Origin: Paragonimus skrjabini miyazakii
Lineage: Eukaryota > Platyhelminthes > Trematoda > Plagiorchiida > Troglotrematidae
Direction of reading: 5' to 3'
NCBI GenBank assembly: GCA_014338405.1
Contig: JTDE01000122.1
Coordinates: forward strand, 79,542-143,541
DNA length: 64,000 nucleotides
The position numbers and the translations under genes were made by a program. Below the pieces are notes generated by a model, which worked only from the letters and a program-made list of their open reading frames with translations, was not told where the DNA came from and did not search any database. This document shows positions 24,261 to 32,520 of the stretch, one piece after another. The first letter of the stretch is position 1. Every line of letters starts with the position of its first letter.

Positions 24261-24428
24261 CAACGAAATCATAACAGATGCAGTGAGTAAATTGATGAAA
24301 GTGATAGTCCAACTGGAAGTTTCCCCCGTGAACGTGCATAATTTCTGGATCGTAAGCTGACGGAAATCGTAAGTGAGCATTATATACCCCATCTTTCGGA
24401 CATAACTCCATGTCTTTGAATACCACAG
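24261..24428 (-). CDS. candidate internal exon, unknown protein
   Basis: The minus-strand acceptor is weak in pyrimidines (CCAGGCTTAG). The donor GTAACG follows 24261. The frame (two bases, 55 codons, one base) stays open through the exon and to a stop at 24229. The peptide includes KDGVYNAHLRFPSAYDPEIM. The G-x-Y-x-x-x-L-x-FP-x-x-Y spacing recalls the core of ubiquitin-conjugating enzymes, but no HPN motif or catalytic cysteine follows, so I do not assign that family. It also has many histidines and aromatic residues. Confidence 0.22.
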
Positions 24429-24429
24429 C

Positions 24430-25659
24430 TAAGCCTGGCTGACATAGGCAATCTCTACTAATTCAACAAATGTTTTGTTAATAATGTGCCAAAGATACTT
24501 TCATACTTCTGCCATTTAGCACGTAAATAACCTTCCTAATAGACAAGTGGGGTAACAATAAACCACACGCCTTTACACAAGTTGGCATCCCATTGGTTGA
24601 AATATATAAGCTGCGGATACGAGGTCAACCGTTTTTGTCCATACGGGATTATTACTGCATATAGTATGAATCACTTCGAAAAACTTCAGGATGATACGTT
24701 CAAAGCGCATATCACTATTTGGTAAGTTAGACTGAGGTGTTCACATGCTTAGACTTAAGCACACGTTTGAGAATCGATCTAGAGAACTGCTCACACTAAA
24801 CAGGGTTAGAGTGGTTCATGACCCCACTACATCCTCCATGGATTTGACGTTGCTGGAAATCGATTCGGAAATAAAGAACTGAGGGAGAAACATCGATTTT
24901 TAATGAAACAAGACGTAAGCAACACCACAAGGTGCTAGCTTTGCAGGCAATGCACATGACATTTGCTCAGAAGAAAGGATTTATCCATTTTACGTCACAG
25001 TGAATTATTACAAACATATATGCTGTCGATATTGTCCGTTCAGGATGAAAACATTTTGAGCAAGCACTTATGAGCAGTCGTAATAATAAACTGTACCTTT
25101 CCTGTCGAATGCAAACTGAGTTTATCGTCGAGACCCTGTGTTTGACTGCCTAGTATACTGAGAATATGCTGTTCAGTTAGACGGAAAGCCGGCTGTTAGT
25201 TTCGGCTTGTGCATGTCAATTACTAAATAAATTAGCCCTCCTCATCCTATTCACTCTCGATGGACACTGGTGTAAGCGCACTCAACTGCACTCGACTGGA
25301 AACGCAACCAGTTTTTTTTCATTTCGTGCATAAACAAGTTATATGGTACTAACTGATATTGACCAACATCGTCTTTTATAAACTAAATACACATATTCAC
25401 TCTGTGCCACCAAGGCGCGGGAAATTGTTTCATCAAAGGTTTACCAATAGATTTTTGTTTAAAGATTGTGCATTACATCAGTAACAGATAGTGTTTTGTT
25501 TCCTTGTTATGATTTTGTAACAAGCACATTTTTTCCCCACGGCGTTTACATATACAAATAAGTATATTAAGTTATATGATGAATGAATCCATACTACATG
25601 TATGTAGCAGGCTAGGAGAGATTATACCAAAATCCATTTGCTGTTTACTCGAAATACAT
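24430..25659. other. region upstream of the receptor gene
   Basis: AT-rich DNA with no open frame of note. If the acceptor at 25680 is used, the receptor's promoter or outron lies in or beyond this stretch. No TATA box or initiator could be assigned with confidence. Confidence 0.4.
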
Positions 25660-25680
25660 TTCTTTTTGTCTTTGTTTTAG
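25660..25680 (+). promoter_or_regulatory. strong 3' splice (or trans-splice) acceptor upstream of the receptor
   Basis: A pyrimidine tract (TTTCTTTTTGTCTTTGTTTTAG) ends at 25680, 74 bases before the receptor ATG, with no coding frame crossing it. It therefore most likely marks either the end of a 5'UTR intron or a spliced-leader addition site. Many flatworm mRNAs receive a spliced leader at such sites (established knowledge). Which of the two applies cannot be told from DNA. Confidence 0.55.
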
Positions 25681-25714
25681 TGTATTGCAGTTGCACTGTG
25701 TGTGCTTTTAATTA

Positions 25715-25768
25715 ATGGACAAAGGACGTCGAAAATACCCTAACTTCCAATTCGATGATCAAATATAG
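25715..25768 (+). promoter_or_regulatory. upstream ORF overlapping the receptor start codon
   Basis: ATG at 25715 opens 17 codons (MDKGRRKYPNFQFDDQI) ending at TAG 25766-25768. It is 40 bases upstream of the receptor ATG in another frame and overlaps it. Any mRNA starting at the 25681 acceptor would present this ATG first, so ribosomes would have to bypass it to make the receptor. That predicts translational damping (inference). Confidence 0.6.
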
Positions 25769-27206
25769 TAGTTCGTCTGAAACCGGCTCCATTCGTTACT
25801 ACGTAACTGCTGGATTTCAGTTCGCGCTACTAGTTCTTGTATTAACTCTGAATATTGTGGAAAACAGCACTCTTCTGTGCATTTCTCTTAATCCCATCTA
25901 CCGTTGGTGTCAGAACAGATTTCGTAAACGTCAGTATTTTGATCATTTCCCGTCAAACAGCAGTTCTAACAAAGCATGTGCACGTAAATCCATCCAGCCA
26001 GAGAGAAAACTGCTGGATGAAACAGCCGAACCGGATGTTCGAGTGAGTATGCCCAGCCCGGGTCCCTTCTGTTCACGTCAACTGGAGATGGAAGAACAGG
26101 CGGAGACATCCGGAAGTGTGCATAAATATTGTTCTTCTAGTGAGCGCGTAGGCATCATAACTCGATACTATTTTGGAAATCTATGCTTGGCCAATTTAAC
26201 GCTGGCTTTCCTGGCTATGCCGTTCAGTATAGCAGCTTCTTTGGGAACAAATCGTTCACCGAACACAACACTCGTTAATATATCGGCGAGGCACAAAGAC
26301 AATATTCTCTTGAAATATCCAATCATCATCAATGAGCTCATGTGCACTTTTGTGGAATCTACAGTTGGTGCCATTCTCATGGTAAGTATTCTAAGTCTTG
26401 TGCAACTGACGGCAGATCGAATGGTTGCAATTTGCGTCCCCCTGCATTATGCGCGTTGGATCACCGAAAGGAGGGCGATTGCAAGTATACTGTTTGTGTG
26501 GTTCTTCTCAGTGGCTTTATTTGCTGTTCCACACATTTGTGTAATGTGGTTCTCTCGATCAACACCGGATTACTCAGTTCTTACATATGATACGGACATT
26601 TACCGGTGTTTTGTTCTCGGACAACATGACGTTGATGAACATTGGCGCATGGCCGTTGTATTCTTTGTATTTATTTTTATGCTACCTCTCGTTTTTATCA
26701 TCGTCTCTTATGTGAAAATCTATTTAACCGTCAGACAATGCATGAAGCGATTAGTGCGTATTGAGAATCGTCCATCAGTTTTACAGCTATCTGAAGACTG
26801 TGGCACTATAGGCCATGTTTCTTATCACAATTCGGCAAGGGATATTTCTACTGCAAGTATACATATACGAGGCAGTTGTAAGAAGACATTTTGGACAACT
26901 GAAGAATATCGTCGAAGTCAAAAGATACAAGCCAGAGCTGCAAAGACGGCGTTTATTTTCGTTTCTTCGTTTCTCTTTCTGACAGCTCCATTTTTTCTGT
27001 TTATGTTGATTGGTTCCTTTTTCGAAAATAATTTTGATACTATGGAAACGAATTTCAATCGAGAATTATCGGAAATGTTATCTTCAGTGACAGTTTGGTT
27101 TCTATACGTAAACTCTTTTGTGACGCCTGGATTATATTGTTGTCGCGATGGAGTTCTCAGACGAAGAATATGTAGTCTGCGAAACTTTGTACGCTATGGA
27201 CGATGA
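25755..27206 (+). CDS. rhodopsin-family (class A) G-protein-coupled receptor, divergent
   Basis: It has 483 codons in one exon and a very short N-terminus. Helices by hydrophobicity are TM1 21-46, TM2 136-162, TM3 191-222, TM4 240-265, TM5 297-326, TM6 394-422 and TM7 438-462. Class A landmarks present are N37 (1.50), the TM3-ECL2 disulfide pair C197/C285, R222 of a DRM triplet (family DRY), W249 (4.50), P311 and Y319 in TM5, P412 in TM6, and TPGLY at 457-461 (family NPxxY). Altered positions are D2.50 to N147 and W6.48 to T410. N170 and N175 in ECL1 are glycosylation sequons. ICL1 spans about 88 residues instead of the usual 6-10 and is Ser- and charge-rich. It should sit in the plasma membrane and couple to a G protein; its ligand is unknown. 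The first in-frame ATG was taken as start, since a stop lies at 25713. No consensus AATAAA follows, only an AATATA-type string near 27245. It resembles flatworm orphan receptors but is not assigned to a subfamily. Confidence 0.95.
   Translation: MIKYSSSSETGSIRYYVTAGFQFALLVLVLTLNIVENSTLLCISLNPIYRWCQNRFRKRQYFDHFPSNSSSNKACARKSIQPERKLLDETAEPDVRVSMPSPGPFCSRQLEMEEQAETSGSVHKYCSSSERVGIITRYYFGNLCLANLTLAFLAMPFSIAASLGTNRSPNTTLVNISARHKDNILLKYPIIINELMCTFVESTVGAILMVSILSLVQLTADRMVAICVPLHYARWITERRAIASILFVWFFSVALFAVPHICVMWFSRSTPDYSVLTYDTDIYRCFVLGQHDVDEHWRMAVVFFVFIFMLPLVFIIVSYVKIYLTVRQCMKRLVRIENRPSVLQLSEDCGTIGHVSYHNSARDISTASIHIRGSCKKTFWTTEEYRRSQKIQARAAKTAFIFVSSFLFLTAPFFLFMLIGSFFENNFDTMETNFNRELSEMLSSVTVWFLYVNSFVTPGLYCCRDGVLRRRICSLRNFVRYGR
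25907..26140 (+). other. possible stop-free, in-frame intron (or loop-1 insertion) inside the receptor
   Basis: This 234-bp block (78 codons) starts with GTGTCA after CCGTTG and ends with TTGTTCTTCTAG. Removing it keeps frame (TG + T = Cys) and joins NPIYR to ERVGIITRYYFGNL. The result is a normal-length intracellular loop 1 and a 405-residue receptor. As it stands the block has no stop and encodes a polar Ser-, Pro- and charge-rich stretch. The donor is mediocre and the acceptor good. It may be a real insertion, a constitutive intron or a retained one. Confidence 0.5.
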
Positions 27207-27727
27207 GATGGGTGTTTAAAAGAAATGGTTTTGAGGTTGAATAATATATATAACGTCTTTTATTTTTAACACATATACGTTAGAAGCTATTCTTGTTCTA
27301 CGTCTCCCAGTAACTTGTGAGTGTGGTGTAACGTTATCTGAAAAGCTAGCGCATGTTTCTTTTCTAACTTGATGACGTTCAGTGTATCGTTAAACTATGG
27401 GATGGGTTGGTCATTTCTTTTAAAGAAGATCTGAGTTGCTTATCGATGAGGGTTATTCCATGCCAGTGATAAACTGCTATTTGTGTTACTGTCACCGATG
27501 TCATAAGTGATCTCATTCGTCAGACTATCCCCTAATAAGGACTTAATATTTAATTTGAAGATAGCACTAAACATGATATCGCTAAAGCAGAGGGGGGCGC
27601 AAGTGATGAAAGTGATTAATTACACACTAGTTTTGAGTCATCTAAAAAGACCGTAATTTTTCAAAGGCACTGACTATCTGTTCACTTTGTGCGCAATGAC
27701 TGTTACATAAAAAACCGAAAACGGCAT
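27207..27727. other. 3' flank of the receptor gene
   Basis: AT-rich, no open frame. It holds AATATA-like and TTTTATTTTT strings just after the stop that could serve as a weak poly(A) region, then featureless DNA. Confidence 0.4.
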
Positions 27728-28054
27728 CTAAACTACCACTGTTATGAGATAAAAGTGGGCTTGTCCGAAAATGCCTGTACGTTCATAAGGAAAACGAGGC
27801 GAACATGTATATATGAAAAAAACTTTATTATTCTGAAGGCTACTTAATTTACGATGAACAAAGCTTGAAACGACACATACTTTTGGATAACGTAGAAGAA
27901 AATCACCCAACCTGTTGGTAAAATCAGCATTCAACTGGTTGGTGCAATCAAATGGAGCGCGTTTGGTAGGTAAGAACACAGTGAGCCTTAGAAGTTTAAC
28001 GGCTTCGATGAAATGCTTATGACAACAGAGCGCTAAACATCGTGACTTAACCAT
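27728..28054 (-). CDS. candidate 108-codon ORF convergent to the receptor
   Basis: A minus-strand ATG at 28054-28052, in a fair start context (GATCATGG), opens 108 codons. The peptide starts MVKSRCLALCCHKHFIEAVK and is basic and cysteine-containing, with no clear membrane helix. An AATAATAAAG string lies inside the frame, not after it. A second 92-codon minus-strand frame without an ATG lies upstream at 28266-28544. Neither matches a known family, and both are near the length that chance allows. Confidence 0.2.
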   Translation of the reverse strand: MVKSRCLALCCHKHFIEAVKLLRLTVFLPTKRAPFDCTNQLNADFTNRLGDFLLRYPKVCVVSSFVHRKLSSLQNNKVFFIYTCSPRFPYERTGIFGQAHFYLITVVV

Positions 28055-29171
28055 GATCGCTCAAACTTTTCACATAGTTTCAAAAATACAACTTCGGCTG
28101 CACTCAGGATGCTTGACTACTGCCAACAGTTGGCAAGCTTTCACGCTCTGCATTTAAGAGTTATTTGAACGATGCCATGGAATAGAAATTTCCTGTGAAC
28201 GTTAACTCCCTGAACATGTTGTTTTCCAAAATCACGAAGAGTATGACAAAGCAGTCACCGCGCTTTCAGTTGCTCGAATGGCAAAGGCTCGTGTGTTTGT
28301 TAAACTGCCTGTCAACGTGGATTCGGCAACCCACTTTCAGAAACGCCGTTTGTAGAACAAACCACCGAAACCTTGCCCCAAAATAACGCTTTCCGGTTTG
28401 CCAGTACACACACGGCAATCTCTTTATTGTGAAGACAAAATGCCTGTTGTCCCCCAATTTACAGTTTAATGTATTTTCCGACGTTACGTAGCAGAATACA
28501 TTGGGCACATGGCCAGGCAAATGATTTGTGATGTCATCGCGCACGGTTAATGAATGAAGTGAGAGTCAATAACATGTACCATCATCGAAAATTCGGTACA
28601 CGAGTGTTACTGCATTAGTCACAGTATGCATGTGCTATTTAAAGGCGCCAATGCAACGCTAAAAGGAGGATTGCTGTAAATAAAGCAACCACAGTCCTAA
28701 TAAATCACCTTGTGTGAAGAGATTAGTCTGATTACATTATGATACTTGCGGCTAAACAAAAGCAAAACTAAGTCAAGCGTGAATTTGTCGCGCGATTTCA
28801 TCTTTGGTTACCCAAGTGTGTTGGCCTATCTTTGTTGATACTTATCGTATTCACTAATCTGTTGTGCCACAAAGCGGCTCCACAAAATACCCTTATCTGC
28901 CCGAAGACTTAAATTGTACCGGGTTACTTATAGTGGCAAAATCATGCACAGAGCTACAGTCCCTGAAAACATTGAAACAACATTTTCCGTTGAACACGTG
29001 CATGCTGACCTAACAAGAAATGTAAACAAGCTACGTGTGGCGTTTGTATAATTTTCTACAAATTTGTTGACTAACGAGTAGATAAAACCTAGCGATTCCG
29101 AACAGTAACAGAATGGATCACAATGCCATGGTACTATTAAGCAAACTAGCACACTCGATAAGTAGAAAACC
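28055..29171. other. non-coding stretch with minus-strand open frames
   Basis: Besides the 28266-28544 (-) frame, 28928-29152 (-) is open for 74 codons and carries an acceptor-like CAATGTTTTCAG near its end. No combination of sites gives a consistent gene model. Confidence 0.35.
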
Positions 29172-29286
29172 TCAACGGTTTCGACTGTCCGAGCGTCTCC
29201 GGAAAAATGAGTTGTAAATTTGTGCCGAACGGACTAAAGTTGAGTTTTCAGCACTGGGTATGATTTTTACTTCCAGCTGGTTGCTT
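29172..29286 (-). CDS. candidate 3' terminal exon, basic unknown protein
   Basis: On the minus strand the pyrimidine-rich acceptor TTTACTCCTGGGCTGTTCAG ends just above 29286. The frame (one base, then 37 codons) ends at TGA 29172-29174. The peptide starts SNQLEVKIIPSAENSTLVRS and finishes with an arginine-rich tail (FFRRRSDSRNR). No AATAAA follows. The opposite strand also holds overlapping open frames at 29318-29515. Confidence 0.22.
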
Positions 29287-31190
29287 CTGAACAGCCCAGG
29301 AGTAAAGATGCACAAGAATGAGCTACGTTTCAAGAAGGTCGTTGCAAGCACCTCATAGATGCAGAAATCTATTTGGTGACAGTGCAAACTCATCTCGAAA
29401 GTCAGAGGGAACAAGCACTAATTGTCTGTCGTTTTGTATTTATTTTTCTTCAACAAGGCAAGCCGATAGCATCTCGGCATTAGAGCTCGCTGAACACAAA
29501 CCGATCTCAAAATAGCAAATGTATAAGTTGTCCCCACACAGCTGTATGGTGGCTGGACTGAGGTGGATTAAAATGCCATTGGATGAACCTTTGTAATCGT
29601 TTGTTGTTGACGGTGTCACGGTCCAGACTTCTCATCACTCGTGTGAATTCTTTTCTGCAGCAATAAAATGTAATCCGTTATCAGAATGCATACGCACAGA
29701 CAAAAGGAAAAACATGAGTAGGAACTAGTAAAATGGGTTGGTACATTTGAAAGTAGGCAAATTTCCAACATTATGCACTTCACATGGGTTTTCTTCTAGA
29801 AGTAGATGTCTTGAATCCTTGAACCTTTAACCAAGGAGGCGCACTTACATGGCAGAAAAAACCTCCGACCTCCACCGTTCAGAGTGGTCCTATCAACGCA
29901 ATGTCTGACTAAAACACTAATATCATTATTAAACCTTTTGTTTCAAAGTAAGACTATCAGTGTGGTAGTACACGGAGTGTGCCCCAAAGGACGAGCCAGT
30001 TCAAGTGAGATAGCGTAGGGTACGAAAACATTTAGTTTATTATTCATGACGACACTTTGCTGATTAGTGTCACTGATCACGTGTTGGATCTACCATATAC
30101 AAGTAATCGTTAACAAGCAGTGAAGACATGGGATCTATGTTCACCAGATTGGTGAGTTAGAGAGCATTCAAGTCATAAACAAAGCGGCCCCATTTAGCTG
30201 AAAACACGTTTTTTATAGTGTTCCATCTAGTTTTGTACATCCAACGAACTTTGTTTATCCGTTTTGTTATCGGTAACACAATCCTTAGTATTTGCTGCGA
30301 TGTACATAAAGTCTCATATTCCTGTATGGAAAAGGTTCTAGCTCACAATTAAGGATTCAAGACGCTTTTCACAGCAACTTGGTTTCTAGCGCTATTATCG
30401 TCGGGCATACCCTCTTGGTATGGGGAACCTGCAATACCCTATGTGTCACCTATTATATTACATAGTAACAAATATTTTCTGATGTGAACTAAGGAAGACG
30501 TCTTGTACCGATTAGTAAAATCACCTGACTCAATTACTTTCCTCACGGCGCTCGTGTTACATATTTTCTCGCTCCCCTTGCGTCTAAGACAATTTTGAGC
30601 GCTCGCTTTTTAAGTATGTCACAGTCATAGCATAATATTTTTCATTTGGCGAACGTTTCAGCAAGATTAATTTCCATCCTCCTGGTAGAATTAAAAGGGA
30701 GAAGCTCTCGGCCGCCAAAATGAGCACAACTAAACCTGTCACGAACCTTTTTTGCAAAAGTTTCCAGTGAAAGACAGAACATGGGCGGGATCGGACACGG
30801 AGTGTTGGTTCGACAGGGTTCACATGCTCAGATGCAAATATCCACCCTTCTGTTGTTAGCCTAAGGAATATATTGATGTTTTTTTTCACTTGCTCTACGA
30901 GAATCATTTAACAAAAGTGGTTGTAATACTCTCTATGGACTGTAACAAACCAAGTGAATGAACTTGTACAGGGATAGGCTTTAATAATTTGTGTGAACTT
31001 GTGTGAAGCTCGTGCCGAATAAACACACACATTTGGCACGATCAGACAATGACGACTTTTCAAAGGATGTACATGAGGTCAGGGATCAAGACGCATTAGT
31101 ATCACGATACTTAATGGTTCATTCTTCATTACACACAAACGATGAATCCTGATGCGTAGTACTCCCATGGTTGTACCTTGAAAGATTGGC
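29287..31190. other. non-coding stretch
   Basis: It contains a 107-codon minus-strand ORF from ATG 30907 to 30584, with one hydrophobic segment (FVTGLVVLILAAESFSLLIL) and no splice or poly(A) support. It also holds overlapping plus-strand frames at 29318-29515. No mobile element is recognised. Confidence 0.35.
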
Positions 31191-31430
31191 ATGACTGTGG
31201 TCTCATGCACTCGAGAAACAAATATTCCACAGGGCAGCCAGAGAATAGGTATCTCCAAAAACCTATCTTCACAGAGCTTCCCGTTGCTGATTTCGAAAAT
31301 ACTCGCTGTAGCAAAAGAGATGCCCAAAAATTTGGATTTGACCACGAGGTCATTTGATACATATGTTCACTTGTCACCAGTTCGTGACAATAAAGAAGCT
31401 AGTCGATTTTCACTGAAGGAATTTTATTGA
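31191..31430 (+). CDS. candidate 79-codon ORF with poly(A) signal
   Basis: ATG at 31191 opens 79 codons ending at TGA 31428-31430. AATAAA follows at 31445-31450, 14 bases later. The peptide starts MTVVSCTRETNIPQGSQRIG and is polar, with no signal peptide or membrane helix. Two minus-strand frames are open over the same bases (31079-31377), which suggests stop-poor composition. The ATG-to-poly(A) layout is why it is listed. It could also be the tail of a last exon. Confidence 0.22.
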   Translation: MTVVSCTRETNIPQGSQRIGISKNLSSQSFPLLISKILAVAKEMPKNLDLTTRSFDTYVHLSPVRDNKEASRFSLKEFY

Positions 31431-31794
31431 GCAGTTTGTGTCTCAATAAAAGATCACATTGTAATGGGAGCAGACAGTCAGAATCCGGTGATCACCAGGG
31501 CCGACTTCAGTGAATTTTAGGCGTATGGGAATAAAAGCGATGTAGATAAATTAGTAGAAAGGGATAACTTGTATATGCTGGTTGTAAAAACTGATTTTTA
31601 ACTTGATTAGCAATTTTAAGAAGTTGTACTGCAAGGAAAGCACCAAGAAAATGTGGCTACTGGAAGATATACAAATCATGAATTTCACTGTAATACATTT
31701 TGATTAGTAATGGACGTATCACGCCACATTCTAGTAAGATGGTCAGTGAAAGTCATTGAGCTTGTTATGACCAAACAGAGTTATATGTTTTACA

Positions 31795-31835
31795 ACGTTT
31801 CGACCTTCTGGAAGAACGGTTATCAAGCAACCTAA
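31795..31835 (-). mobile_element. possible 3' tail of the Penelope-like remnant across the gap
   Basis: On the minus strand this reads CGTTCTTCCAGAAGGTCGAA then ACGTTGT. This kind of hairpin-prone string is often found downstream of the endonuclease in Penelope-like elements of flatworms. It lies in the expected direction, beyond the assembly gap, from the endonuclease remnant at 32205-32520. Confidence 0.35.
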
Positions 31836-31911
31836 ATCAGAAAATTTACATCGTACATGCTTTAAATAAGACAGTCATCAACTGGCATCTGCTTGTGTAT
31901 TTGACACGCGG

Positions 31912-32011
31912 NNNNNNNNNNNNNNNNNNNNNNNNNNNNNNNNNNNNNNNNNNNNNNNNNNNNNNNNNNNNNNNNNNNNNNNNNNNNNNNNNNNNNNNNN
32001 NNNNNNNNNNN
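31912..32011. other. assembly gap of 100 N
   Basis: Exactly 100 undetermined bases, the usual placeholder for a gap of unknown size. It falls between two parts of what looks like one Penelope-like remnant. Confidence 0.99.
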
Positions 32012-32090
32012 CGAGACACCAATAGGATATATGGGTTCACGTTTACCCGAGGTCACCGCGTGACGATTTCAAGCGTGAATAATAATAGGT

Positions 32091-32117
32091 AGTTGTTGTT
32101 GTTGTGTGTGTGCGTGT
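32091..32117. repeat. short (TTG)n/(TG)n repeat
   Basis: About four TTG units passing into GT units, close to the assembly gap. Confidence 0.75.
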
Positions 32118-32204
32118 TTAATCTGCATGTTTGGGATAGGGAGGGTGACAGGGATGCCGCAAACCTCTCCTGTGTGGTGTCCTTGTTGTTCACTCAGTAA
32201 TCCA

Positions 32205-32520
32205 TATCAAACAACTGGCAGTTCCAAGCCATCGCATCGATGCACTTCCTGGGGTGTATTAGCGATCAGGTAAGCTTCTACCAGCAAACGTTCTCCGTGG
32301 TTAAGGCAACCACTTTTTAGCACAGTCGGATGGTCGAATTCAACTTGAGATTGGTTGAAGATTGCGTGTGTCGCAGTGGTTGAATCGTATTCTAATTTCC
32401 GTGGTTACTGAGTGACTATAGGAGGCTTCTTACTATATCTTACATGTTCTTTGGTGCGTACTTCCAGCTGCTGGGCGGTCTGTCCAATGCACGGAGCTTG
32501 ACAATCCTTACAATTACTTC
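32205..32520 (-). mobile_element. Penelope-like element GIY-YIG endonuclease remnant
   Basis: On the minus strand, CNCKDCQAPCIGQTAQQLEV followed by RTKEH (about 32518-32445) fits the GIY-YIG nuclease core of Penelope-like elements (C-x-C near the tyrosine motif, then YIGxTxRxLxxRxxEH). About 45 codons later comes RLLVEAYLIANTPQEVHRCD then GLELP, matching the family's conserved ExxLI and LNRxxGxxLP blocks. A cysteine replaces the catalytic-loop tyrosine and stops are present, so it is inactive. No RT domain is seen upstream on this strand, so it is a 5'-truncated copy, as is usual for these elements. Confidence 0.75.

Noticed and set aside
24261..24428. Ubiquitin-conjugating-enzyme-like spacing in a candidate exon
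   Set aside because: The HPN motif and catalytic cysteine are absent and the PP pair is reduced to a single proline. It is likely coincidence.
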